NCBI GenBank assembly: GCA_902806565.1 | Contig: CADCXA010000031.1 | Coordinates: forward strand, 1,116,001-1,180,000 | Direction: 5' to 3' | From: Hypoxylon rubiginosum | Taxonomy: Eukaryota; Ascomycota; Sordariomycetes; Xylariales; Hypoxylaceae | Length of the DNA stretch: 64,000 nt | Shown here: piece after piece, positions 39,001-52,000 of the stretch | Numbering within the stretch: position 1 is the stretch's first letter | Layout: each line of letters starts with the position of its first letter | Notes under the pieces: generated by a model | What the model was told of the DNA's origin: nothing | The model's database searches: none | The model's input: the letters and a program-made list of their open reading frames with translations, nothing else | Position numbers and translations under genes: made by a program

Positions 39001-42000
39001 GTATAATTTAATTTAAAGTTTAAAATAAATAATAATATTAATAAAAGATTTAATATTTTTTATATTTTTATAAAAACTTTATTTTTATATTTTAAAAGTT
39101 TTTAATAAAGTTGGTTTTTTTTTATAAATACTATAAATATATCTTATAATCTTTATTATTAAGCGGTAGAATTTTAATTTTTTTTTATTTATTATTATAT
39201 TAATAAGTTTAAAATTTAATAAAATAATGTTAATGTTTTTTATATATTTAAAAATAAAGCGTTATATTTTAAAGTAGATTTTTTAATTTTTATACTAAAT
39301 AATTAGTTTTTTAACTTTTATATTATTAAAAAAAAACTTGTATTTATTTAATATAAAATTATAAAATATTTAAATAACTACTTTTAAAAAATAAGTAATT
39401 AAATTTATCGCTTTTTATAATAATATTATTATTTTCATTAGTTTAATTAATATAATAAAAGTTATTAGTTATTTATTAAAAAGGTTTAATTTTATTTAAT
39501 TATATTTTAAAAACCAGTTTATTATAAATAAAATTTAATATATTATAAATTTTATAAAAAACTTTTTATAACTTTTTAATAAAAAAATATCTTAGATTAT
39601 TTTTTTATTAAGTTTAATATAAAAGTTAATTAATTTAAAAGATTTATTTTTTTTTTAATAATAAATTAAACGTTTTAATATAAGTTATAGTTTTTTTATA
39701 AAATATTATTTTTTAAGCGTTTTTTTAAAACTTAAATAACTTTATTTTTAAAAAAAATAAAGATTAAAATATTTTTAGCTTATTATATAAAATATAAAAC
39801 GATTTTAATTATATAATTAAATGTTATATTTTTTTTTATATAATTAATTTTATTAAAATCTTAAATTAAAACTATTTCTTTTTTATAAAATATTTTAATA
39901 AGGATATTTTTTTTAATATTAGTTATTTTAAAAGTTTTTAACTTTTTTTTAATTGTTTTAAGTTTATTAAGTTTTAAATGTTTACTATAAAATTAAGTTA
40001 TAAATTTAAAGTAAATATTCTTATAAAAACTTTTTTTATAAAACGTTAAAAAGTTTTTAATTTAATTTTACACTAATTAAAGGAACTTTTTTTTTTAGTT
40101 AAATAATCCTAATAATATAAATTTATTAATAAAAATATTATTAATAAAATTAATTTTTAAAGTTTTAAGTTTATATATAATATTAATAAAAATTAAATTA
40201 AAATTAACTTATACTTTATATTAATTTTAGTTTTTTTTTTTTTTTGTTTTTTTAATAGTTTTTTAAATAATAATTTTTATAATTTTAAGGAAATTATTAT
40301 TTATTAATATATAAAAAATTATTTTATTTTTATTAAAGTTATATTTAAAAATATCTATTAAATTAGTTTATATATTATTATAAGGATTATTAAAAAAGTT
40401 AAAAAGGTTTATTTTATTAATTAATACCAGTAATATTTATAAATTTATCTTATAAAATAAAACATTTTTTTTTTTATTATTATTTATTTTTTTTATTATA
40501 AATTTCTTATAATTATTAATATAATTTTAACTATTAATAACTAATAATTTTTTAAAATAAATTTTAATTATATTAATTCCTTTATTTATCTTTTATTTAA
40601 TTAATTAAATATTAATAGTATTTTTATTAATGTTTTTTTAAAAATTAAGTTACTTATTATTTTAAAATCCTTATAATAAAAGTTTATTTTTATAAAAAAA
40701 ATAAAGTTTAGTTTTAATAATAGTTTAAATAACGTAAAAATATTTTTTATAATATAAATTAAATATTATAAAAACTGGTTTTTAATTTAAATAAAACTTT
40801 TTATAACTTTTATAATTTTTATAAAAATATAAGATTTAAATCCTAATTATATTAAATAAGTTTTAAATATTAAAAGTTTAAATTTTGTTATATAAAATTT
40901 AATAATTAAATTAAATTACATTTTTATATTAATTATTATAATTATTTTATTTTTGTTTTTATATGGTTTTATTTTAATTAAAAGTTAAAATAAAAATTAA
41001 ATATATATAGTTAAGTTATAATAAGTAAGATTTTTTTATATATAAAAGAAATTTATATAAAAAAGTAATAATAAAAACTTTTTTTTATTAATTAAATTAA
41101 TTTAAGTAAAATTCTTTTAAGTTTTAAATTTTAAGTTTATTTTATTTATATTAATAAAGTTTTTTTTATACTTTTTAATAATAAGTTTAATAATATATAT
41201 AAAAATAAAATAAATTTATAATTTATTTAATATATCTTTAAATAAGTTTATAAATCCTGGTATTATTTAGGTTATTTTTTTTTAAATAATTAAGAATTAT
41301 TTATTTAAATTAATTATAATTTTTTTAAGTTAGAATTTTTAAATTTTATAATTAAAAAAAACGTTAGTTTTAATAAGTTTTAAGTTTTTAATAAAATTAA
41401 TAACTCCTAAAAACTTTTATAAAACTTTTTTAATATTATTATTTTTACTTTTAATGTTAATGTTAATAAGGTTTTTTTTAGAACTTATTTTTTATTTAAT
41501 ATTAAAGATTTAGTTAAAATCTTTTATTTAAAAAATTATATATATTTTAACTTAATTAAAATCTTTTTATATTTATTTTTTATAATAATAAATATATATG
41601 TTTAAATTATTAAAAATTAAGTTATTATTTAAGTTTAAAATAAAATTAATATTTAAATAAAAAATATTAACTTAATTTAATTTTTTTTATAAATAAAGTT
41701 TTTATAACTTTTTTTTTTTTTTACTTATTTATATTTTATAAAAGATTTTAATTTATATTTAATGGTATTTTATATAATAGGTAATTAAGTTACTATTTAA
41801 ATTATATTTTTTAATATAACTAAGGATATTTTTTTTAATAAAAACTTTTTAATAGTGTGTTTTAATAATAATATATTTAAAGATTAAAATATTTATAAGT
41901 TCCGTGTTTTTTATTATTTTTTTTAAAATATATTTTTTACTTATATAATTATAATATAAAATATTATTATTATTTAAATATTTAATTATTTTATAGCTTA

Positions 42001-44648
42001 TTATAAAATAAAAAATATTTTTATAAAAATAATAGTTTTAAAAGTTATAATTTAATTTTAAGTTTATATATTTTAGATTAAATATTTATTAGTAATTTAA
42101 TAAGGCTTAGTTAATTAATAGTTTAGTTTAATTAATTTATAAATTAAAAAAAAAATCTTTTATATTTAATATATTAATTAATATAACAGTTTTAATTTAA
42201 TATAAATTTTAATTGTTAAAATAAAGGTTAAAACTATAAAGTTTATTTTTTATATTTTTAATTTTTTTTTTTAAGTTAATATTTTGGATTTTTATTTTAA
42301 AAAGTTACTTAATAAGTTTATTAGTTTTATTAATTAAAAGTAATAAAAATAAGCTTTTTTTTATAATAGATTTTAGCGGGGTTTAAATATTAATTTTAAT
42401 TTTTTAAGCTTTTTAATTAATAATATTATTATTATTTTTATTATTTAAATTATATTTAATATAATTAATAATAATCTTATTTTTATTTATATTAAAAATC
42501 TATAAATAAAAGTTTATTTATTTAGTTATTATTTTTTTAAAGTTTTTAAAATTTATAGCTTTTAAATTATTAAGGCTTTTTTTAATATAAATAATTAATT
42601 ATTTTTTAATAGTTAAAAATAAAAATTTTTATAATATATAAAAATAAATGTTATTATTAATTAGTTTATTTTATAATTTAACTTTAAATATAATAACTTT
42701 ATAATTAAAAATTAAACTGTTAATTACTTTAAAAAAGTTTATATTTTTTATTTTTTTTTTTAAAATATTAATTTAATCTTAGATTATTAAGCGTTATTTT
42801 AAGTTAATAATATTAAAAACTTTTTTAAGCTTGTTTTTTACTTTTTTTTAAATAGTATATTTAGAAATTAAAGATTTAATTTTATATTTAATTTTTAAAA
42901 AAAATATAAATTTAAAAGTTTTAAAAATCTTAAATTAATTAATATATTTAAATTAAATAAAATATTAATTAAAATTAAATAGTTATTAAAATATATAGGA
43001 TTTATTAAACTAAATATCTTTTTATTACTTTAAATTTATAATAAAAAAAAATAAATATAAATATATTTTTATATAATTTTTTTTTTAATTTATAGTTTTT
43101 AAATTATTAATTATTATATTAATAATTATAATTAAATCTATATTATTTAAAATAATAAAACTAAAAGTTAATATAACTATTAAAATAAAGTTACTTTAAA
43201 ATATAATAAAAAAGAAAATATTAAATAAAAGTTATTTTTAAATAAAATTAATATTATAATTAATTTTAATTAATTTTTTAAAAGTATTTTTAAAGCTTTG
43301 GCTTTTTATATTAGTAATAATAAAATTAGTAAGGCTTATATTTAATTTTAAGGTATTTAATAAATATTTAGGAAAGTTTTTTTTAAAAAAAAACAAATAA
43401 AAAAATAGGTAATAAATAATTTATTAATTATAAAAAAAAACTATTAAATAAAAAGTTTTATTTTAAAAATATATATAAAGTTTTTTAAATAACTTTTTTT
43501 AATTCTGTTTTTACACTTTTTAATAGGCCTTTTTAAAAGCGTAATATATTGTTTTTAAAATTTATATTTTTTAAGATATTAATTAAGTTATTAATTAAGT
43601 TATTAATAAATAATTATATTTTTTATAAAAATGTTATTATTAATTTAAATAAGAATTTTATTATTAAAATAATAAGTTAGATTAATAAAATAAGCTTTAT
43701 AAATATTTTTAAAAAATTTATTTTTTTAAAATATAAAATTTTTTTATTAATTTTACTTAATATTTAATTAAACTAAAAATAATTTAATTTATAAAATTAA
43801 AGTTCCTAATATTTTAAATAAGTTTTTTTTTTAAGGTATATTAGTATATATTTTTATATTAATATTTATAATATTAATTAAGGTTTTTTAGTTTTATATT
43901 TTATAGTATATAATTATTTAAATAATTATTTTAAATATAAGTTTAAATTTTTAAAGATCTTAGTATTTTAATTTTATTATTAGATATTTAAGTTTTAATT
44001 TATTAAATGTTTAAATTTTAAATTTTATTACTAAGTTTTATTATTAAATTTTATTATTAAATTTTATTATTAAATCTTATTATTAGGTTTTATTATTAAA
44101 TCTTAATATTTAATTTTATTATTAAATTTTATTATTAAGTTTTATTATTAGGTTTTATTATTAAGTTTTATTATTAAATTTTATTACTAGGTTTTATAGT
44201 TTTAATTTTTAAGTTTTTAATTTTTAAGTTTTTAATTATAATGTTTTAATAATTAAAATAAGTATTTTAACTTAGAATTTTTAATTATAGTTTTATTTAA
44301 AATAATATTTAACTAGGTTTTTTATATTTAATAAGTTTTATAGATTTTAGTTATTTTATAATATTAAAAATAACTTATTTATTAATTTAATAGTTTAATT
44401 AATATAGGTTTATAATAATTAATATAAAATAACTTAATTTACGTTAAAATTTTAAGTTTAAAGTTTTTTTTAAGGTATTAAGCTTTATTAAATATATAAG
44501 TTTTAATTTATAATAAAACTTTTTAAAATTAATAATAGTTTTTTAATAAAATATAAGATAAAGTTTTTAAAATTTTTTATTAATTAAATTAAAATTAATA
44601 TAATTTTTTTAAAATTAAAATTATAAGTTTAAATTTTATAATAATTAT
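33025..44648. other. RIP-type AT-rich interior, no readable gene
   Basis: Possibly the decayed interior of an element whose LTRs are copies 1 and 2, but 11.6 kb is too long for a simple LTR element and the outer flanks do not match. The only longer frame (33559-33837, Leu/Ile/Phe/Lys) is a by-product of base composition. A 13-bp tandem array lies at about 44020-44199. Confidence 0.6.
44020..44199 (+). repeat. 13-bp tandem repeat array
   Basis: About 13 units of AAATTTTATTATT and variants (AAGTTTTATTATT, AGGTTTTATTATT, AAATCTTATTATT). The variants differ mainly by G/A and C/T, so the array probably pre-dates RIP. Confidence 0.7.
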
Positions 44649-44933
44649 TAATTATAATAAAACTTTATTTTTATACTAATAATTTTTAACTTAAATAACA
44701 GTTATATTATTATTTATTTTAAATTATACTTAACTTAAAAAATAACTTAAAAAACATCTTAATTAATATATTTAAAATATTTTATAAAAAAATATATATT
44801 TTTATAATATATAGTTATTTAATTATATAAAAAACTTTATAAGTTTTTTAAAAAAAAAAAATAAAAAGAATTTAATTATAAAATAATTATATAATTTTTT
44901 ATAAAATATTAATTATTATATTTTATTATAATA
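44649..44933 (+). repeat. LTR-like dispersed repeat, copy 2
   Basis: Same orientation as copy 1 but nearly all C and G positions have become T and A. It ends TTTTATTATAATA. It has one extra base near the start relative to the other copies. Confidence 0.65.
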
Positions 44934-45853
44934 TTTTATATAAATTACGTAATTTTTATAAACCTTTATAAAAAAAATTAACTTAAAATCCTTTTATTTT
45001 AAAACTTGGAAAAACTATATATTAAATTAAAATAATGTTTTTTTTATTAAATTAATTATAATATTTAAATTAAATTTATTAATATTTTTTTTTATTAAAT
45101 CTTAATATATTATATTAATTTATTAATTAATATAAATTTTATATTATTTAATAAATATTTACTAATTAATATAATATAATTATATAATATTAATCCGTTA
45201 TTATAATTTTTTATTAATTAAATTTTTATATTATTTTTATTAATAATAATATAATATAATTTAATATAACATTTAAAATTATTTTAATATAATATTTTAT
45301 TTTATTTAAAATTAATAAATATTTATTAAATATTTTATAAATATTTATATATAATTTATTATATAATAATATAATTAAATATTAATATTAATATTATAAT
45401 TTATATTAAATTAATAAAAATATTTATTATTAAAAATAATAATTTAATTTATATTTTAATATATAATAAATATTTATTAAGTTATTAAAAAAAAATATAA
45501 AACTTATAATTATATTAAATAATAATATATTATTTAATTATATTTTATAAATTTAATATTATTTATATTTTTTTTATAAAATATAATAAATATTTATATA
45601 ATATTTATAAAATAAATAAAAACTTATAAATTTATATTTATAAAATATAAAAAATAATAATATTATATTAATAAATAAAGTTATATAATTTTAATAATTA
45701 TTTAATAAAATAAATTTTATATTAAATATTTAATAAATATTTATTAAATAATTAATTAAATTATAATAAAAATATATATAAAAAAAAATTTAATATTATT
45801 TTAATTTAAATATAATAATTATTTTTATTAATTATTAATTTATATTTTTTTTA

Positions 45854-46070
45854 TATATAATTAATTTATATAAATAAAACTATTAAAATAAAAATAATTA
45901 ATAAAATATAAAAAGGTTATTAAATATTTTATTAATAAATGTTAAAACTAATTATAAGGCTATAATTAAGTTAGATCTTAATAATTAATGGTTGGCACCC
46001 CGTTATATATAAATAAATAGGGCTATAGTTAAGTCTAAAGCGGGTTAATAGTTAGATGAGCTGTATCCCC
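45854..46070 (-). repeat. right terminal inverted repeat
   Basis: The reverse complement begins GGGGATACAGCTCAT and follows the left repeat with mainly transition differences, including the shared 20-base core. It is slightly less A/T-rich than the left copy, as expected if the two copies were mutated unequally. Confidence 0.8.
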
Positions 46071-46079
46071 TTTTCTGTG
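46071..46079 (+). repeat. right target-site duplication (9 bp)
   Basis: TTTTCTGTG directly follows the right inverted repeat and matches the left flank apart from two A/G differences. Confidence 0.6.
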
Positions 46080-46493
46080 CGCGGCACTACTAACGGTCGA
46101 AAGAGTTCTGTTTCCATGAAGCAAATGATCTCTCCTTGGATTGATCTCGTAAAAGTGACGACATTTCGGTTAATATCTCCTGTGAGACCGCGATTCTTCG
46201 TTCGCACGTAGTTAAGTAAGTCTGTAAGCCGAGATCAACTTCATTGTCTTGGCAGCCGTCGAGCGTGTTATTTTCTTTTTTGGAACTTGAGTTTAAGTTT
46301 ATGTTATTATAATATTCTTTCGCTTACCTTGATATGATCTGTGGGCGGGGTCAATTAAATTTCGCCAGCTGCAATCCCCGGGACATAAGTCAGGCATGCC
46401 AAGGCACGAAATTCGGCGAGACAGATTATCGGAAACCTCGGAGGCCTGACTGTTAACAATTGTGCGGGCGCTTACAACACGGAAGGCGGCCGG

Positions 46494-46559
46494 GGTAGGC
46501 AGAACAGGTAGGCAGAACGGGTAGGCAGAATAGGGGGTAGGCAGAATAGGGGGGTAGGC
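46494..46559 (+). repeat. GGTAGGCAGAA minisatellite
   Basis: Five tandem units of GGTAGGCAGAAC/T followed by a growing G tract (AG, GG, AGGG, AGGGG), the last unit incomplete. Unit length varies from about 13 to 16 because of the G-run. Confidence 0.8.
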
Positions 46560-46721
46560 CCGCGCACCGCCACAATAAATTAATTACACGTGGTCATGTC
46601 ATATGTTCAACCCGCGCAAGTAATCTTACAAATCTAATCGAAGCTAGCTAGGAATCTTTTATTTCATTGTTTTTCGCCTTTAATACTTTGGTATAAATGG
46701 TTTAATCATTGTCTCGGTTTC

Positions 46722-48691
46722 ATGGCTCTAACGACTCGAGAGTCAGGTCTTGGCATCCCTCCCACTTTTCCACCGCTGTATCCGAATGCCTTGGCCCCAC
46801 GGCGGAATTGCGAACCACATTCAAACTGGTACTTAAGTGATGATTCACAGGCAATGTATTTCTACCGTTTCATGAGCTAAGATTTCCACTCAGCCTAGGA
46901 TTCACAACCTCGAGTACCTGGGTAGGTAGGTAGTCGAGCTGTGGCTAATTGAATGTTAACAGATGGGCCGACCCCGCCAAAGATGCGTATGATAGCGCGG
47001 TCGCGACGCTCAAGAAAGAGCTTTCCATCGATGAATACCAATCAATATGGCTAAAAGACCATGCTTCTATGCACGATGTTCGCGGGGCTCTCTTAGGCGC
47101 GATGGAAGAGTACCAGGCACGGTCTAAGGAGTCAAAGGTTCGGAAATGGCTTGCTAATTGCTCTTCGAGAGTAATGTACTATGGAGGTACGAGAAGTTGC
47201 ATGACTACGAAATCTGAAGGCCTTCCCTTTGCCTGACTGGCGCAATAGCGATATTCGATACCTTCTCCCAGCATCATCCGGAATATGTGTCACTGGCATG
47301 GGGCACCATGAAGTTTCTCTTCATTGTGAGTAGTTGCGACAAGACTCGATACATGTTCTGCTAAAGCTTCATAGGCCATTCTCAACCACGAAGAGCTACT
47401 CACCGAGATATCGAAAGCCGTGGCAAAGATTGCGGACGTACTGCCTCGCACGGAGCTACACTCGGTGCTCTACCCCACCCAGAGGATGCAGGAAGCAGTG
47501 TCGATAGTGTATGCTAAGATCATTAAATTCTCCATCATGGCTATCAAGTGGTACAAGGAAGGGAAACTAAAACATTCCTTCTCAATCCTCGCAAACCCCT
47601 TTAGCATAAAGTTCAAGCCTATCCTGGCAGAAATCACCGAGCGGTCGAGGCACGTTGATGAGTTGGCAAACGCGGCATCCAAAGCAGAATTGAGAGATTT
47701 ACACGTGAGAATTATTCAGTTAACAGAAATGGTGGCTCGTGAGTGCAAGACGATCTCAGAGTCCGATTTATCGCTCTGACACTAATTTTTCGCAGTTCAA
47801 CAGCAGCAACAGGCTCTCCAGAGCGAGACGCTATTCGCATATCAAAAAGCATCTAAACACATGGTGCAAAGAGGGCAGATAGAAGACATCCAGAGCACCA
47901 TGATGCTGGAAAATGTCCCGGCGTTTGAAGATAGTCTAATTTTCTGTAGGGGGAAACGAGATAGACGGAGACTGAAGCTACCCACACAGCTACCTGCGAC
48001 AGCACTCTCGAGGTTGAAATCGTGGGTTTCAGAGCCGTCGTCGTCATTACTACTTGCTCAGGGCCAAGGGGTTAGAACAAGCTCCCTCGACTTCGCAGCT
48101 GATCTACTCGATGCTATTATCGAACGTGGTTATCCAATATTATGGGCTCTTCCATCTTCAATAGAAGATGATAACAGCCCACCAACTATCACGGGCATAC
48201 TAAAGTCACTATTGGTGCAGATTTTGCGTCTTGATCCGAGTATCGTCTCTGAAGGGTCGCATCCAGTCACCGTCAACAATTTCAAATCAGCCACGACCCT
48301 GTCACAGTGGTTTGCGCTGCTGGAGAGATGTATTGCCGACTGCCCTCGCCTATTCGTAGTCATTGACATGGGGTTGATCGAGGCGGCTACCAGCGACGAA
48401 AATAGTGATTGCGAATACTTCAAAGCTGGCGACTTCGCCGAGCAGCTGTCCGAGATAGTCAATCGACGAGGTAAGGGCGGCCTCAAGATCGTAATCGTGT
48501 CATGGCGGTTTCAAATGATGACGTCATTGAGCCCTAAGGATATATTTGGCGACGAGCAGATACTCACGGATATGGGAAAGAGACGGGAAAGGTTGATGCG
48601 GCAGCCAAAATATAGAGCTATTTTCAGGGGAAGAAGCCGAACGGTCGGCGAGAAACTAAAGTCTTCCATTTGTATAGTCAACTCAAGGTAA
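46722..48691 (+). CDS. DUF7708 / STAND-type fungal NTPase-like protein with degenerate P-loop
   Basis: Proposed exons: 46722-46855, 46963-47186, 47249-47325, 47375-47738 and 47796-48691 (564 residues, all phases consistent). The first exon and its donor GTATTT are the least sure; the others are supported by continuous homology. Residues ~60-240 are DUF7708, an N-terminal helical domain of fungal STAND proteins: WLANCSSRVMYYGAIFDTF, then HHPEYVSLAWGTMKFLFIA and LPRTELHSVLYPTQRMQEA. The following NTPase-like part has a position LLLAQGQGVRTSSLDFAADL where a Walker A GxxxxGKT/S is expected, with the Lys missing, a Walker B-like RLFVVIDMG, and LKIVIVSWR. It stops soon after, without WD40, ankyrin or TPR repeats. 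STAND proteins act in fungal non-self recognition, by family knowledge. It may be a truncated or non-hydrolysing member. Confidence 0.78.
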
Positions 48692-49092
48692 TGAGCCTCA
48701 GCTACGCTCGGTTCGGCCTTAAACCGCCGACCTCCAGTACCAGCACCTCCAATGCCAGCTGAGAAGCGGCAGCCAGTGATCCTTTTGGGGGCTATGTACC
48801 CTGCATCCAACCACGAAGAGGCCTTTCACTGCTGACAGCAGACAGCAACTAGCAGCAACCCGATGGAAAGCAATGCAACCCTAGCCGACCTGATGCCTAG
48901 AAAATTGCTCAGCCTTAAATCATCTCCGGCTTTCCCCTCAGCACAGCCCTCAGCACAGCCTTCAGCACGACCTTATCACCTTCACAATCGCTCATGAATG
49001 TCGAGTAGTTCGCATCTAAAACACCAGAACTGGAGCCTACTCAAAACTTATACTTATACATAATAATCCAACAATAGAGCAAGCTTTCATTC
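48692..49092. other. intergenic, with short CCTCAGCACAG repeats
   Basis: Separates two plus-strand genes. Three near-identical units of CCTCAGCACAG occur at about 48937-48972, preceded by CAGCA-rich sequence. Confidence 0.5.
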
Positions 49093-52000
49093 ATGTCGGA
49101 CATTACCGTTTCCGATGACTCTGATGGGGAGTCACGTTCCAGCGTCAGCTCCCATATTGGCGATAATAGCAGCACCGCTAGTCGCGAGGATCACCGTGAA
49201 CAAGTTAGAAAAGATCTCTATCTTGATTCTACGATTTCTAAAGATGGCACCTCGAGTGGCATTTCTAGAGAGCAAGACCTGCTGTCGCGGATGACGAAGC
49301 CATCCGGTAGCGGCCGCCGTCAACCACCGCCTGTGTCTATAGTCGGAGGTGGGGGTCCTCCACCCCCTCCACCCCACTATGTACGGGGTCCTGCCTCTAG
49401 ATTTGGCGCGAGACCGCCTCCAGGTTTCGCCCCGGGTCCTCGAGGTCCTCTACGACCAGGTGGTCCAGGACCTCGAGTTCAACCAAGAGGTGCCCCGGGG
49501 TACCCGCAAATAGCTCCCATACCTATGGCATATGCACCGCCGCCTTCAACGCTTCAAGGTCCGTTTCCACTCAAGAAAGTCACCAAGAAGGCCAGATGGC
49601 GTTTAAGTATGATGGGGAGAAGAGGCATTCCCGAATCTAATGAGAACGGCCCATCTCACAGTACTGCAACTAAGCCTCAGATGCTCAGCGAAGCGCACGA
49701 TGGTGAATCTTGGAAGGTGGAGTCGGCAGATGACGATCTCGTATCAAAGACTACCCTAGCTCCTATTCAGAATCAGACAACTGTAGGCAAGGAGGAGAAT
49801 GAGCATTCGAACGACAGGGCTGACCCAAAAGGGAAATTGCCGGAAGCAATGCCTACGAATAAGAGCCAACAAGCTGCACGCGATTATGACACAGGAATGA
49901 GCAATGGTCTTTCACCCGGGCCTATGGGAGACGATGATCAGGACCCTCAAGAACACCTCCCTCCACTTACCATTCGGAACCTTGGCCTCGCGGAATCGTT
50001 GAATGTAGTCGCGGAAAAGCACCTGAATATCGATCCTTCGGACCAGACTCAAGAAACAGCCCAATTCATAGGATACCTTTTTGACACTATCCAAACGCTT
50101 GAAAACCAAATCCGCTTTCTTCGAGCCCAAGACGATCTTAGTGCTCCCTCTAGTGACACTGAGTCCGAATCTGAGGTAGAGGATACCCCAGTGGTCCCAC
50201 GCAGCCAGATACTACACCGAATAATTTGCAGCAACCAAGAACATCGGCACTCCAACTACGTGTACGAGGACAAGCCCGTCCTCAAGAAAGGCCTGTTCAA
50301 CGGCGAGACAGGCCTGCATAGCAAAGTGCACGTTGGCAATATCATTACATACCTTGGCAAACATCCAGACATCTGTTTCGTCGTGTATAAGGAGTACCAC
50401 TGTATGCGAGAACAAGGGCGTCGAAGGGGTCGCAGCAGCAACGACTCTTCATCAAAGCGGCGTGAGCGACTTTCTATCATATCGCCCGCATTAGAGAGAG
50501 CCTTGGCCCGCGTCGCAGAATTCGAAATATATCCGAGGCAATCCTCACAGCATGACGCTGTATACAAAGAATTAGATGCCCCCTATCCTTTCTTCTTCCA
50601 TCATCGCAAAAGGCTGAAGACCCTATCGGAACAAGACGAGTACAAAGAAGTCCTGGTGCCGCTTCTATGCCATCTTGACGAGAACTACGGACAAGAGTAC
50701 GATGAAGCCGAAAAGCTAATTGCCGATGGCCGCATTACAGCAAATCATATCACCAAGCTGTTCAAGCCGAATCAGATGGTCGTCAGCCATAATAGCCGGG
50801 GATTTGGTGAAGCGTCTGTTCTAAACACCTACCCGAATTCGAAATCCGAAAAGATGGAATTCACGGGTTGGACGTGGACGTACGACGGGAATAATTTACG
50901 GCGGACAAATTGGTCTAGCCAGATGAGCGAAGGCTTCGATGAGGAAATGATGATTGCCGACCTTCCTATTCACCCCGCAGAGTTTTCAAGAAAAGAAATC
51001 CTAACCAAGCTTGAAGAAAGGGGTCGGAAATACTGGAGTATGAGAGACCAAAAATTCTTGTGCTATACAGGCTGGGATAAATACGATGATCATTGCTACG
51101 TGAGTGGATAATTCCCCCTTTTGAGTGGTCATGGACTCTAACAGTCGGATCTAGGCAAACGCTAGATTTATGGTTGATATTAGAACCTACTATTTATTAC
51201 ATCCTCACGCATCCTCGCATGACATGGACGATGATGTAATACATACTGGTACTCGGAGACTTGATCCACGACCGCAGAAAATCAATCGTAAGGCTGAACT
51301 TGATCCCGAATACGCGATGCTCCTGCCAGCTCTAGTATTTGGATTTAACTTGCTGGAAAAGAAATGGGGTAATTAGTTCTTATTTCATTTCATCCATCCC
51401 ATCTAGTGACACAGAGTTTCCTAACTCAAACTTACGTCTTCTCAGTGTCTCTCTATGTCGATAATTTCCACCCGGTAGACTGGAATAAGAAGGCATTCGA
51501 TCGACTGGTCCTACCTTCGCAAACAAAAGAAATGATACGCTCGCTCATCGAGGTGCAGATGACAGCTAAGAAGATGGACGACATCATTGCTGGAAAGGGC
51601 AACGGCCTAATCATTCTTCTCCATGGAAGCCCAGGCACCGGGAAAACTCTCACAGCGGAAAGGTTAGACATCTATGCTATCGACCGTACAAAAGTGCCAA
51701 CTCAGAAAACGAAACTAACAACACAGTCAGTGTAGCCGAAATTGCCGAGAAACCCCTGTACCGTGTCACCTGCGGCGATATTGGCACTGAAGCACCCAAA
51801 GTAGAGGAATACTTACAGACTGTCTTGCACCTGGGCAAGATATGGGATTGTGGTTCGTACTGTTTCTTTCCTTATTATATGTCTATGTTAACAGTCATGC
51901 AGTGCTTCTACTGGATGAAGCGGACGTGTTTCTCGAAGAGCGGACCATGGCAGATTTGCAAAGGAACAGCCTCGTCTCGGGTACTTCCCCAACACATCAA

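Larger units (their letters stand above)
21178..46070. mobile_element. 24.9-kb RIP-degraded DNA transposon (outermost element of a nest), 217-bp TIRs
   Basis: The AT-rich block begins and ends with the same sequence in inverted orientation. Left 21178-21394 and the reverse complement of 45854-46070 align along their whole 217 bases, with differences mostly C/T or G/A. They share an exact 20-base core at equal distance (15 bases) from each end (21193-21212 and 46036-46055). Outside lie TTTTCTATA (21169-21177) and TTTTCTGTG (46071-46079), a 9-bp duplication with two A/G differences. Long TIRs and a ~9-bp duplication fit Mutator-like elements best; hAT (8 bp) is possible. No transposase can be read because the interior is saturated with transitions and stops. 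At least one LTR retrotransposon lies nested inside, so the original element was shorter than 24.9 kb. Confidence 0.75.
46071..46721. other. intergenic, right flank of the large element
   Basis: Normal base composition returns abruptly at the end of the right inverted repeat. It contains a G-rich minisatellite (46494-46559) and presumably the promoter of the next gene. Confidence 0.5.

Noticed and set aside
32741..44933. A single 12.2-kb LTR retrotransposon between LTR copies 1 and 2
   Set aside because: Outer flanks (TAATA and TTTTA) do not match, length is excessive and no primer-binding site or polypurine tract is evident. Nested insertion remains possible.
21178..46070. Starship-type giant element
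   Set aside because: Starships are usually captained by a DUF3435 gene at one end and lack long TIRs; here long TIRs are present and no such gene can be read.
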